Of a DNA stretch of 64,000 nt, positions 1 through 7,741 are shown piece by piece. Under the pieces are notes generated by a model. It was not told where the DNA came from and did not search any database. It saw only the letters and a program-made list of their open reading frames with translations. Position 1 is the stretch's first letter. Each line of letters starts with the position of its first letter. The stretch is from assembly GCA_038363005.1 (NCBI GenBank), contig JBBQBI010000005.1:124001-188000 (forward strand). The letters are read 5' to 3'. The translations under genes and the position numbers were made by a program. This DNA comes from JAKOWB01 sp038363005. GTDB taxonomy: Bacteria; Pseudomonadota; Alphaproteobacteria; Kiloniellales; JACOMY01.

Positions 1-1674
1 AAGCTGCGCCATCACAGCGAGAAGACGCACCGCGACCTGCGGCCGGTGGATCCCGTGGCACGCGAGATCTTCGACGCCGTTGAGCAGGCGCGCTGCGAAG
101 CCATCGGCGCGCGCCGCATGGCCGGCGTGGCCGACAACCTCGATGCCGCGCTGGAGGAACGCTTCCGCGCCAAGGGCCTGGCGCGCGCCGCGGAGGCCGA
201 GGACGCGCCGCTGGCCGACGCGCTGCGCGCCCTGGTGCGCCAGGCGCTGACCGGACGGCCGCTGCCGCCGGCGGCCAAGCACGTGGTCGACCTCTGGCGG
301 CCCAACCTGGAGCCGCAGGTGCTGGCCGACATCGAGGAGCTGGCCGGCCAGCTGCGCAGCCAGAAGCGCTATGGCCAGCAGGTGCGCCGCATGCTGCAGC
401 ACCTGCACCTGGAGGAGGCCGGCGACGAGTCGGCCGACCAGGACCAGAGCGACAGCGACGGCGAGGAGAACCAGCCGCAAGACAGCCCGGCCGAAGGCCA
501 GGGCGGCGACCAGGAGGCCGGCGACAGCCCGGCCACGCTGGAGGGCCAGGAGGTCGACGCCAGCGAGGCCGAGGGCCTGGAGGAAAGCGCCGCCGACGCC
601 GAGGGCGAGATGATGGCCGGCGCCGGCGAGGACGACCCCGGCCGGCCCGGCCGGCCGCCGCGCTATGACGAGCGCCGCAACGACCGCGGCGAGCCGCTCT
701 ACAAGGCCTTCACCGCCGAGTTCGACGAGGAGGTCGAGGCCGCCGAGCTGTGCGACGCCGACGAGCTGGCGCGCCTGCGCCAGATGCTGGACCAGCAGCT
801 GGCCCACCTGCAGGGCGTGATCGCGCGCCTGGCCAACCGCCTGCAGCGCCGCCTGATGGCTAAGCAGACGCGGGCCTGGGAATTCAACCTCGAGGAAGGC
901 ATCCTCGACACCGCGCGGCTGGCGCGCATCATCGCCAACCCGACCCATTCGCTGACCTTCAAGCGCGAGAGCGACACGGACTTCCGCGACACCGTGGTCT
1001 CGCTGCTGATCGACAACTCCGGCTCGATGCGCGGCCGGCCGATCACCGTGGCGGCGATGAGCGCCGACATCCTGGCACGCACGCTGGAGCGTTGCGGCGT
1101 AAAGGTCGAGATCCTCGGCTTCACCACGCGCATGTGGAAGGGCGGCCAGGCGCGCGAGAAGTGGATCGCCGCCGGCAAGCCGGCCAATCCCGGTCGCCTC
1201 AACGACCTGCGCCACATCATCTATAAGCCCGCCGACGCGCCCTGGCGGCGCGCCCGCAAGTCGCTGGGCCTGATGCTGCGCGAAGGCATCCTGAAAGAGA
1301 ACATCGACGGCGAGGCGCTGCTGTGGGCGCACGATCGCCTGATCGCCCGCACCGAGCAGCGGCGCATCCTGATGGTGATTTCCGACGGCGCGCCGGTCGA
1401 CGATTCCACGCTGTCGGTCAACCCCGGCAACTACCTGGAGCGCCACCTGCGCGAGGTCATCGAGATGATCGAGACCAAGAGCCCGGTGGAGCTGATCGCC
1501 ATCGGCATCGGCCACGACGTGACCCGCTATTACCGCCGCGCCGTCACCATCGTCGATGCCGAGCAGCTGGGCGGCGCCATGATGGACCAGCTGGCCTCGC
1601 TGTTCGACGAGGCGCCGGCCGAGGAGACCCGCCACGGCGGCCGCCCGCCGCGCCGCCGGGCACTGGGCCGCTAG
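1..1674 (+). CDS. cobT: Cobaltochelatase subunit CobT (5' truncated by window edge)
   Basis: The frame is open from base 1, so the true start lies upstream; the GTG at 46 is an internal Val codon. CobT is a subunit of the aerobic CobNST complex, which inserts cobalt into hydrogenobyrinate a,c-diamide during cobalamin synthesis. The N-terminal part (VDPVAREIFDAVEQAR, GARRMAGVADNL) is CobT-like. It is followed by a long Asp/Glu/Gln-rich acidic linker encoded at about 400-660. The C-terminal von Willebrand A domain has a MIDAS motif DNSGSMRG near 1012 and a second acidic stretch VISDGAP near 1375. The stop is TAG. The partner cobS is not in the window and would be expected upstream. I am confident of the family; the missing N-terminus cannot be judged. 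Confidence 0.93.
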   Translation, partial: KLRHHSEKTHRDLRPVDPVAREIFDAVEQARCEAIGARRMAGVADNLDAALEERFRAKGLARAAEAEDAPLADALRALVRQALTGRPLPPAAKHVVDLWRPNLEPQVLADIEELAGQLRSQKRYGQQVRRMLQHLHLEEAGDESADQDQSDSDGEENQPQDSPAEGQGGDQEAGDSPATLEGQEVDASEAEGLEESAADAEGEMMAGAGEDDPGRPGRPPRYDERRNDRGEPLYKAFTAEFDEEVEAAELCDADELARLRQMLDQQLAHLQGVIARLANRLQRRLMAKQTRAWEFNLEEGILDTARLARIIANPTHSLTFKRESDTDFRDTVVSLLIDNSGSMRGRPITVAAMSADILARTLERCGVKVEILGFTTRMWKGGQAREKWIAAGKPANPGRLNDLRHIIYKPADAPWRRARKSLGLMLREGILKENIDGEALLWAHDRLIARTEQRRILMVISDGAPVDDSTLSVNPGNYLERHLREVIEMIETKSPVELIAIGIGHDVTRYYRRAVTIVDAEQLGGAMMDQLASLFDEAPAEETRHGGRPPRRRALGR

Positions 1675-1772
1675 CCGCGCCTATCCGGCGCGACCGGACC
1701 GGGCCTTCGTCCCTTTGCGCCCTTGGCCGCCGGCCCCGCCCGGCGTCTCATGACGGCCGGAGGTCGCCCGCC

Positions 1773-2735
1773 ATGCCGCTTGTCACCAGCGTCACCCGCC
1801 TGCTCGACATCGAGCACCCCATTGTCCTGGCGCCGATGGGTGCCGCCGCCGGCGGTGCCCTGGCGGCGGCGGTGACGCAGGCCGGCGGCCTGGGGCTGAT
1901 CGGCTGCGGCTATCTGGGGGCGGACTGGATCGACGGCGCCTTTCGCGATGCCGGCAACGCGCGGGTCGGCATCGGCTTCATCACCTGGTTCCTGGAGCAG
2001 CACCCCGAGCAGTTCGCCGCCGGCCTGGCGCATCGCCCGGCGGCGATCATGCTGTCGTTCGGCGATCCGGCGCCCTGGATCGCTCCGGCCAAGGCCGCCG
2101 GCGCCCGGGTGATCTGCCAGGTGCAGAGCCTGGCCGACGCGCGCGCCGCCGCCGTCGCCGGGGCCGACCTGATCGTCGCGCAGGGCAGCGAGGCCGGCGG
2201 CCACGGCGCCAAGCGTGGCACCCTGGGCCTAGTGCCGGCGGTGGTCGACGCCGTGGCGCCGCTGCCGGTGCTAGCCGCCGGCGGCATTGCCGACGGACGC
2301 GGCCTGGCCGCTGCCCTGGCGCTGGGTGCCGGTGGCGTGCTGGTCGGCACCCGCTTCCTGGCCAGCACCGAATCGCTGGCCAGCCCGGCGCAGAAGCAGC
2401 GGCTGGTCGCGGCCTCCGGCGATGCGACGCGGCGCACCACGGTGTTCGACCGCGTGCGCGGCATCGCCTGGCCGGGCCACTACACCGGCCGCGCACTGGT
2501 CAACGACTTCACCCGCCGTTGGCATGGCCGTGAGGTCGAGCTGGAGGCGGCGTTGCCCAGCGAGGGCCCGCGCTACCAGGCCGCCAGCGCGGCCGGCGAC
2601 CTGGACACCGCGCTGACCTGGTCGGGCGAGGGCATCGACCTGATCCACGACGCGCCGGCGGCGGGCGACCTGGTGCGCCGCGTCGTGGCCGAGGCCGAGG
2701 TGGCGCTGGCCGCCGGCAACGCGCTGCGGTCCTGA
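1773..2735 (+). CDS. Nitronate monooxygenase / 2-nitropropane dioxygenase family protein
   Basis: This 320-residue FMN-binding TIM-barrel enzyme is of the NMO/NPD family, which oxidises nitroalkanes or nitronates; related members include enoyl-ACP reductase FabK and other flavoproteins. Visible signatures are the N-terminal HPIVLAPMGAAAGG strand-loop, GGLGLIGCGY, the mid-domain SEAGGHGA motif (family GGHG) and the phosphate-binding AAGGIADGRGLAAALALGAGGV followed by GTRF. The ATG at 1773 follows GGAGG about 10 bases upstream (1759-1763). The stop overlaps the next ATG by one base (TGATG), which suggests translational coupling with the hypothetical gene downstream. The in vivo substrate is unknown and detoxification is only a family inference. 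Confidence 0.85.
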   Translation: MPLVTSVTRLLDIEHPIVLAPMGAAAGGALAAAVTQAGGLGLIGCGYLGADWIDGAFRDAGNARVGIGFITWFLEQHPEQFAAGLAHRPAAIMLSFGDPAPWIAPAKAAGARVICQVQSLADARAAAVAGADLIVAQGSEAGGHGAKRGTLGLVPAVVDAVAPLPVLAAGGIADGRGLAAALALGAGGVLVGTRFLASTESLASPAQKQRLVAASGDATRRTTVFDRVRGIAWPGHYTGRALVNDFTRRWHGREVELEAALPSEGPRYQAASAAGDLDTALTWSGEGIDLIHDAPAAGDLVRRVVAEAEVALAAGNALRS

Positions 2736-3379
2736 TGCCGCGGCAGAACCGCGTCACGCCCCAGGGCGCCTTGCAGGCCACGGCGGCGCGCGGCCTGCTG
2801 ACCGGCAATCGCGGCGTGCTGCACGACGCCGAGGGCCGCATCGGTGCCGCCCGCTGGCGCCATCCGCACTGGATCGCCTGCGCCCTGGCCTACAAGGATT
2901 GGCGGCGGCCGATCAACGAGCCGGGTCGCTGGACCCAGCTTTTCTTCCTCGACGAGGCGGTGGCGCTGGCCGCCGGGCATCGTCCCTGCGCACTCTGCCG
3001 GCGCGCGGACTTCAAGCGGTTCCTCGATGCCTGGGAAATCGCCTTCGGCCGGCGCGAGAAGGTGCCGGCCATCGACGCGGCGCTGCACCCCGCGCGGGTG
3101 ACGGCGCGCTCCCGGCGGCAGGTGACGCACCGCGCGGCGCTGGGGGGATTGCCGGATGGCTGCTTCATCCGCCTCGACGATGCGCCGTGGCTAGTGCGGG
3201 GCAAGCACCTGCTGCGCTGGACACACTTCGGCTATGACGCGGAGCAGTCGCGCAGAAGCGGGGAAATCGAGGTGCTAACACCGGCGCCGCTGGTGGCGGT
3301 GCTGCGGGCCGGGTATGCGCCGCTGCTGCATCCCAGCGCGCTGGTGTCCCCTCTCCCAGCAACGCTGGGGGAGGGCTAG
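2735..3379 (+). CDS. Conserved hypothetical protein with a GHRPCALC motif
   Basis: This 214-residue soluble protein has no function I can name. It begins MPRQNRVTP and contains a compact motif, AAGHRPCALCRRADF, near residues 87-101. That motif resembles the Cys-containing GYRPC-type loop of Ada-like metal-binding domains, so a zinc or DNA-related role is conceivable but unproven. It overlaps the upstream flavoenzyme gene by one base and is probably co-translated. Its last ten or so codons, including the TAG stop, lie inside the palindromic CCCTCTCCC element at 3349-3453, so the C-terminus is probably repeat-derived and variable between relatives. Confidence 0.7.
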   Translation: MPRQNRVTPQGALQATAARGLLTGNRGVLHDAEGRIGAARWRHPHWIACALAYKDWRRPINEPGRWTQLFFLDEAVALAAGHRPCALCRRADFKRFLDAWEIAFGRREKVPAIDAALHPARVTARSRRQVTHRAALGGLPDGCFIRLDDAPWLVRGKHLLRWTHFGYDAEQSRRSGEIEVLTPAPLVAVLRAGYAPLLHPSALVSPLPATLGEG

Positions 3380-3453
3380 GGAGGGGGTTTCGACGGGAGA
3401 GCTGCGGCGTCGCCACCTCCTCCCCAACCCCTCCCCCGCTGTGCGGGAGAGGG
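3349..3453. repeat. Intergenic inverted repeat, CCCTCTCCC/GGGAGAGGG type
   Basis: An imperfect inverted repeat of about 105 bases. The outer arms read CCCTCTCCC and GGGAGAGGG, and inner arms of the GGGGGAGGG and CCCTCCCCC type fold inside. It sits between two convergent genes and supplies the last codons and stop of the upstream gene. Elements of this look are common in proteobacterial intergenic spaces and may also act as a bidirectional transcription barrier. Only one copy was seen in the window. Confidence 0.6.
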
Positions 3454-3462
3454 ACTTCGCGT

Positions 3463-4296
3463 TTAGCGCGGCTTATCGCCCAGGATCGTGGCGCGGTGCA
3501 TGACGCGGCGGTGCGGCAGGTAGTCGGCGGTGGCGTAGTGCTGGGTCAGGCGGTTGTCGAAGACCGCGACGTCGCCAAGGCGCCAGTGCCAGCGCACCAC
3601 GAACTCCGGCTGCGCCAGGTGGGCGTAGAGGAAGCGCAGCAGCGCTTCGCTCTCCTTCGGCGTGACGCCCAGGATGCGGGTGGTGAAGGCCTCGTTGACG
3701 AAGAGGCCGGGGGCGCCGCTGACCGGATGGCGCCGCACGACAGGGTGCGCCACCGGCGGGTTCTTGCGCCGCGCCTCCTGCCACTGCGCCTCGGTGAAGC
3801 GCGCCTGTTCGAAGGTCTTGGTGAAATCCTGCTCGGCCTGCAGGCCATCCAGCATCTTCTGCAGCGGCGGCGAGAGCGCGGCGAAGGCAGCGCGGCAGCT
3901 GAGCCACAGCGTGTCGCCGCCGACCGGCGGCAGCAGCTTGCAGGCCAGCACGCTGCCCATCGGCGGCGTCTCGATGAAGGGCACGTCGCTGTGCCAGATG
4001 GCGCTGTCCGGCAGGTTGCCGGCGTGGGTGTCGAGCATGATGACTTCCGGCGCTTCCGCCGTCGGCGGATAGAGCGGATGGATGTGCAGCGGGCCGAAGT
4101 TGGCGGCGAAATCGCGCTGCGTCACCGGCGTCATCTTCTGGTCGCGGAAGAACAGCACCTGGTGTTCGACCAGCGCCGATTCCAGCGCCGCGCGGGTCGG
4201 CGGCTGCAGCGGCTGTGCCAGGTCCAGCCCCTCGACCACGGCACCGATGGCCGCGGTCAGCGGCGTCAAGTTCAGGTTGGCCAGCACCGGCTGCAT
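3463..4296 (-). CDS. TauD/TfdA family Fe(II)/2-oxoglutarate-dependent dioxygenase
   Basis: This 277-residue protein has the TauD/TfdA double-stranded beta-helix. The proximal iron ligands are HSD in IWHSDVPF. The distal region QHYATADYLPHRRVMHRATI-like (near residues 252-271) supplies the third His and the Arg that binds 2-oxoglutarate. The family hydroxylates taurine, aryloxyalkanoates, carnitine precursors and similar substrates; the substrate cannot be told here. I chose the ATG at 4296 because the conserved N-terminus (LTAAIGAVVEGLDL) starts just after it and the longer open frame upstream encodes nonsense. The gene lies 25 bases downstream of a DUF971 gene on the same strand. The two domains are fused in gamma-butyrobetaine hydroxylase, so a functional link is possible. 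Confidence 0.88.
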   Translation of the reverse strand: MQPVLANLNLTPLTAAIGAVVEGLDLAQPLQPPTRAALESALVEHQVLFFRDQKMTPVTQRDFAANFGPLHIHPLYPPTAEAPEVIMLDTHAGNLPDSAIWHSDVPFIETPPMGSVLACKLLPPVGGDTLWLSCRAAFAALSPPLQKMLDGLQAEQDFTKTFEQARFTEAQWQEARRKNPPVAHPVVRRHPVSGAPGLFVNEAFTTRILGVTPKESEALLRFLYAHLAQPEFVVRWHWRLGDVAVFDNRLTQHYATADYLPHRRVMHRATILGDKPR

Positions 4297-4321
4297 CGTC
4301 GTCTCCCTTGGCCGCGGACCC

Positions 4322-4729
4322 CTACCCTCTGCCCGGCGGCTCGCGGCTGAGGCGCTTCTCGGCCAGCGCGGCGAGGTAGGCCGCCCAGCGGCTCTCCTGC
4401 TCGGCACCGAGTTGATAGAGATAATCCCAGGTATAGAGGCCGCTGTCGTGCAGATCGTCGAACACCAGGCGCACCGCATAGCTGCCCACCGGCTCGATCC
4501 GCATGATGCCGACATGGCGGCGGCCGCCGATGATGACCTTCTGCCCCGGGCCGTGGCCCTGGATCTCGGCCGAGGGACTTTCGACCCGCAGGTACTCGGC
4601 CGGTAGTTCGAAGCGGCGCGCGTCCTCGAAGGCCACCGTCAGCGTCGCGGTGGCGCGGGTATAGGTCAGCTCGGTGGCGCGATGGCGCGGCGCCCGGGTC
4701 GGCGGCGCGAAGCCCTCGGCGTCGCTCAG
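4322..4729 (-). CDS. DUF971 / gamma-butyrobetaine-hydroxylase-like N-terminal domain protein
   Basis: A small single-domain protein of about 135 residues. Recognisable parts are LPAEYLRVESPSAE, GHGPGQKVIIGGRRHVGI and YAVRLVFDDLHDSGLY-type strands ending in a WDYLYQLG helix. This domain forms the zinc-binding N-terminus of GBBH and also occurs alone, sometimes linked to iron-sulfur proteins. The start is unusual. The only in-frame GTG (4636) would delete about 30 residues that look coding (LSDAEGFAPPTRAPRHRATELTYTR), and there is no in-frame ATG, GTG or TTG further up. CTG at 4727-4729 gives a natural LSDAEGF start and overlaps the stop of the upstream gene (CTGA). I annotate that start with low confidence. 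Confidence 0.75.
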   Translation of the reverse strand: MSDAEGFAPPTRAPRHRATELTYTRATATLTVAFEDARRFELPAEYLRVESPSAEIQGHGPGQKVIIGGRRHVGIMRIEPVGSYAVRLVFDDLHDSGLYTWDYLYQLGAEQESRWAAYLAALAEKRLSREPPGRG

Positions 4730-4977
4730 GGCTGGCTCCCCGGTGGCTCGGTGTCGAGCCGCCGCGCCTCCTCCGCCAGCATGATCGGGATGCCGTCGCG
4801 GATCGGGTAGGCCAGGCCGGCCTGGCGGCTGACCAGCTCCTGCCGGGCGCGGTCGTATTCCAGCGGGCCCTTGGTCAGCGGGCAGACCAGGATCTCCAGC
4901 AGGCGGGGATCGACCTGGCCGGCGGCAGCGGCCGGCTGAGCCTGGGGCAGTCCACCGCCGGGTGGTGTGTCGGTCAT
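4726..4977 (-). CDS. Trm112 / UPF0434 (YcaR-like) protein
   Basis: An 83-residue protein with the Trm112-like core DPRLLEILVCPLTKGPLEYD and LAYPIRDGIPIMLAEEAR, typical of the UPF0434 family. Eukaryotic Trm112 is a zinc-ribbon activator of methyltransferases; the bacterial relatives are mostly uncharacterised. The N-terminal 20 residues are Pro/Gly/Gln-rich and variable. It sits between the LON-domain gene and DUF971, and its TGA overlaps the probable CTG start of DUF971. That indicates a tightly coupled minus-strand operon. Confidence 0.85.
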   Translation of the reverse strand: MTDTPPGGGLPQAQPAAAAGQVDPRLLEILVCPLTKGPLEYDRARQELVSRQAGLAYPIRDGIPIMLAEEARRLDTEPPGSQP

Positions 4978-5002
4978 GCGGTTTCCCTTCAGTGCGGCCG
5001 GG

Positions 5003-5680
5003 TCAGTGCGGTCGGGCTTCGCTGCCCGGCTCGTGCGCGCCCATCTGCAGGATGGCGATCATCGCCTGGGCGCGGTCTTCCAGGGTCGGCGCCTCGAGCA
5101 GCACCTGCTTCTCCGAGGGGTCGAAGGGGCAGAGCATGGCGAGCGAAGTCACCAGGCGCTCGTCCGGCGCCTTCTCGATCGCCGCCCAATCGGCGGTCAG
5201 GCCGTGACGCTCGAAATAGACCTTCAGCGCCGCCACCAGGCGGGCGCGGTCGACCCCACCGCCGGGCGCGTCCAGCAGGTCGCCGCGGAAGGGATCGAAG
5301 TCCGGCCGCACGCGGCGGAAACCCTCGGGCGAAGGAGGCAGCTCGGCGGCGACGCGAAAGCGCAGCAGCCCGGCCAGGGTGACCAGGTAGCGGCCATCCT
5401 CGGTCTCGGAGAAGGCCACCAGGCGCCCGGCGCAGCCGATCGCGAAGGTCGGCGCACTGCCGCTTTCCACGCCGCCCTGCTCCGGCCCCGGCTGGTCCGG
5501 CTGGATCATGCCGATCAGGCGCGGACCGGCCAGCGCGGCGCGGGTCATCGCCAGGTAGCGCGGCTCGAAGATGTTGAGCGGCAGGCGGCCGCCCGGCAGC
5601 AGCAGCGCGCCGGGCAGCGGAAAGATCGGCAGCTCGGCCGGCAGCGTGTCGTAGCTCGGGTCGAAGTTGGAGCGGCCCAT
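5003..5680 (-). CDS. LON peptidase substrate-binding domain protein
   Basis: A 225-residue protein with only the N-terminal LON domain and no AAA+ or protease domain. Diagnostic segments are ELPIFPLPGALLLPGGRLPLNIFEPRYLAM and IGMIQPDQPG near the start, then GCAGRLVAFSETEDGRYLVTL. Standalone LON-domain proteins are common in alphaproteobacteria beside thioredoxin and Trm112 genes and may act as protein-binding modules. The ATG at 5680 fits family length. The spacing to the upstream thioredoxin gene is 21 bases, consistent with one operon. Confidence 0.87.
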   Translation of the reverse strand: MGRSNFDPSYDTLPAELPIFPLPGALLLPGGRLPLNIFEPRYLAMTRAALAGPRLIGMIQPDQPGPEQGGVESGSAPTFAIGCAGRLVAFSETEDGRYLVTLAGLLRFRVAAELPPSPEGFRRVRPDFDPFRGDLLDAPGGGVDRARLVAALKVYFERHGLTADWAAIEKAPDERLVTSLAMLCPFDPSEKQVLLEAPTLEDRAQAMIAILQMGAHEPGSEARPH

Positions 5681-5701
5681 CGCCTACCCCTTTCCGAAGC
5701 C

Positions 5702-6646
5702 CTAGGAGAACAACAGCGAGGAGAGCCGGCGACGCGCATCCAGGGTCAGCGGATCGGTCGGTCCCCAGGCTTCGAAGTACTTCACCAGCTGCTTGCGGGC
5801 GCCGTCGTCGTTCCAGGTGCGCGCCCGGCGCACGATGTCGAGCAGCGCGTCGACCGCCGATTCCTTCTGGCCGGCGCCGTAGTAGGCCTGGGCCAGGTCG
5901 AAGCGGGCCTGGTGGTCGGCCGGGTTGGCCGCCGCCTTGGCCTCCAGCTCGGCCAGCTGGCCGGCCGCCTTGGCGCTCTCGGCCAGCAGCTCCAGCTGCG
6001 CCTTGACGGCGGTCAGCTCGGGCTTGTCCTTGATCTCCGGCGGCAGCAGCTCGAACTGCTCGCTGGCCTGGGTGATCTCGCCGGCGGCGATCATGGCGCG
6101 CAGCATGCCGCTGACCGCCTTCAGGTTCTCCGGCTCGACCTCCAGCACCTGGCCGAAGATGGCGGCCGCGGCGCGGCCGTCGCCCTTGGCCAGCGCGGCC
6201 TCGGCCTCGGTCAGCGCCTCCTCGATGGCGGCCGCCTGGTCGCCGCCGCCGCCCATGTCGGTCAGGCGCTTGATGAAGGTCTTGATCTCGCTTTCCGGCA
6301 GCGCGCCCTGGAAGCCGTCGACCGGCCGGCCCTGGAAGAAGGCATAGACCGTCGGGATCGACTGGATGCGCAGCTGCTGCGCGATGGCCTGGTTCTCGTC
6401 GATGTTGATTTTGACCATGCGGACCGCGCCACCGGCGGCATTCACCGCCTTTTCCAGCATCGGGCCCAGGGTCTTGCAGGGGCCGCACCAGGGCGCCCAG
6501 AAATCGACGATGACCGGGGTCTGCATCGAGGCCTCGACCACGTCCTGGGCGAAGGTCGCCTGCGAGGACTCCTTCACCAAGCCACCGGCCGCGGCGCCAT
6601 TGCCCGCGCCACCATTGCCCTGACCGCCGCCAATCAACGTTTCCAT
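5702..6646 (-). CDS. Thioredoxin-domain/TPR protein (CnoX/YbbN-like co-chaperone)
   Basis: A 314-residue protein. An N-terminal Gly/Ala-rich leader is followed by a thioredoxin fold with an intact redox motif APWCGPCK (Cys54 and Cys57) and cis-Pro region SIPTVYAFFQGRPVDGFQG. The C-terminal half is helical with TPR-like repeats and an AYYGAGQKESAVDALLDIVRR segment near the end. This architecture matches CnoX/YbbN, which protects proteins from chlorine-oxidative damage and hands them to chaperones. The ATG at 6646 (METLIGGG) was chosen over the longer frame because the extra residues are not thioredoxin-like. It leads the minus-strand set LON, Trm112, DUF971, TauD. Confidence 0.88.
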   Translation of the reverse strand: METLIGGGQGNGGAGNGAAAGGLVKESSQATFAQDVVEASMQTPVIVDFWAPWCGPCKTLGPMLEKAVNAAGGAVRMVKINIDENQAIAQQLRIQSIPTVYAFFQGRPVDGFQGALPESEIKTFIKRLTDMGGGGDQAAAIEEALTEAEAALAKGDGRAAAAIFGQVLEVEPENLKAVSGMLRAMIAAGEITQASEQFELLPPEIKDKPELTAVKAQLELLAESAKAAGQLAELEAKAAANPADHQARFDLAQAYYGAGQKESAVDALLDIVRRARTWNDDGARKQLVKYFEAWGPTDPLTLDARRRLSSLLFS

Positions 6647-6708
6647 GTCGTCCGCAACCCTCTGTTTTCCTGCGGGCCACCCTGCCAGGGGCGACCCTTC
6701 GACCCGCA

Positions 6709-7113
6709 TTAGATGGACGTTTTACCCCGACGGGGCAAGTCCACCCGCCAGGCAGCCACCAGCGCGTCGGCCGTGGCCTCGTTCAGCGCGATGGGAATGT
6801 CGTAGACCAGGGCCACGCGCAGCAGCGCCTTGACGTCGACGTCGTGCGGCAGCGCGGTCAAGGGATCGACGAAAAAGATCACCCCGTCGACCCGGCCTTC
6901 GGCGATGCGCGCGCCGATCTGCTGGTCGCCGCCCAGCGGGCCGCTCTTCACCCGCTCCACCGTCAGCTCGGGCAGCGCGGCGATGACCTGACCACCGGTG
7001 GTGCCGGTGGCCACCAGCTCCCAGCCGACCAGCAGGTCGCGATGCCGCGTCACCCAGGCCACCAGGGCGGCCTTCTTGGCGTCGTGCGCGATCAGCGCCA
7101 GGCGATAGGGCAT
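6709..7113 (-). CDS. mgsA: Methylglyoxal synthase
   Basis: A 134-residue enzyme that converts dihydroxyacetone phosphate to methylglyoxal and phosphate. Hallmarks are IAHDAKK (His10, Asp11), ATGTTGG phosphate loop, SGPLGGDQQIGARI with Asp63, and FFVDPLTALPHDVDVKALLR, which carries the second conserved Asp and His. Length is usual for the family. It begins four bases from the stop of the editing-protein gene, so it is likely co-transcribed with it. Its role would be a glycolytic bypass under phosphate limitation. Confidence 0.93.
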   Translation of the reverse strand: MPYRLALIAHDAKKAALVAWVTRHRDLLVGWELVATGTTGGQVIAALPELTVERVKSGPLGGDQQIGARIAEGRVDGVIFFVDPLTALPHDVDVKALLRVALVYDIPIALNEATADALVAAWRVDLPRRGKTSI

Positions 7114-7117
7114 GGGC

Positions 7118-7672
7118 CTAGAGCCGCGCGAAGTCGAGTTCGCCCGGCGCCCGGCCGATACCGGCCAGGAAGCGCAGCAGCGCGGCGCCGGGCAGCGCCG
7201 TGGTGCGGTCGTTGACCAGCGGATGGGCGTTCACCAGGTCCGGCCCGGTCAGCGCGCCGTCGATCACGTTGGTCACCTGGCGCCCATGGTCGTTGACGAT
7301 GGCGAAGGGCGTGACGGCGCCCGGCCGGATGCCGAGGTACTTCATCAGGCGGTCGGCCGAGCCGAAGGAGAAGCGCCCGGCGTTCAGCACCTCGCCCAGG
7401 CGCTTCAGGTCGACCTGGCGGTCCTCCAGGCAGGTCACCAGCCACATGGCGCCCTTCTGGTTGCGCAGGAAAAGGTTCTTCACGTGCAGGCCCGGCAGGC
7501 TGCCGCGCAGCGCCTTCGACTGCTCGACGGTGAAGAGCGGCGGATGCGTCACCGTGCGCGCCTCGACGCCGGCGGCGGCCAGGCGGGCCAGCAGGCCGTC
7601 CGGCGTTTCCGGGGCCGTGCCGTCGGCCAGCAGGGCAGGGATGGCGGCCTCGGCGGCCGTGGGTTCGCTCAT
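7118..7672 (-). CDS. YbaK/ProX-type aminoacyl-tRNA deacylase
   Basis: A 184-residue protein of the YbaK/prolyl-tRNA editing superfamily, which hydrolyses mischarged tRNAs in trans (for example Ala-tRNA-Pro or Cys-tRNA-Pro). Visible features are VEARTVTHPPLFTVEQSKAL, the conserved LHVKNLFLRNQKG lysine segment, LNAGRFSFGSADRLMKYLGI, GAVTPFAIVND and NAHPLVNDRTTALP. These match the ProX (PrdX) branch better than YbaK proper. The ATG at 7672 (MSEPTAAEA) avoids an atypical Gly-rich extension. It lies four bases upstream of mgsA and downstream of the aldolase gene. Confidence 0.87.
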   Translation of the reverse strand: MSEPTAAEAAIPALLADGTAPETPDGLLARLAAAGVEARTVTHPPLFTVEQSKALRGSLPGLHVKNLFLRNQKGAMWLVTCLEDRQVDLKRLGEVLNAGRFSFGSADRLMKYLGIRPGAVTPFAIVNDHGRQVTNVIDGALTGPDLVNAHPLVNDRTTALPGAALLRFLAGIGRAPGELDFARL

Positions 7673-7741
7673 GGTTGCTGCTCGCGAAACTGGGGTGGCG
7701 GCGACCTTACGGCCGCCCCCGCCGCCCGGCAACCCCGCCGG

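Noticed and set aside
46..1674. GTG at position 46 as the start of cobT
   Set aside because: The frame is open to base 1 and the preceding residues (LRHHSEKTHRDLRP) fit CobT, so the gene is truncated by the window.
4967..6712. Plus-strand open frame of 581 codons across the LON and thioredoxin genes
   Set aside because: Composition is Arg/Gln/Gly/Leu low-complexity and both opposite-strand genes are clear family members.
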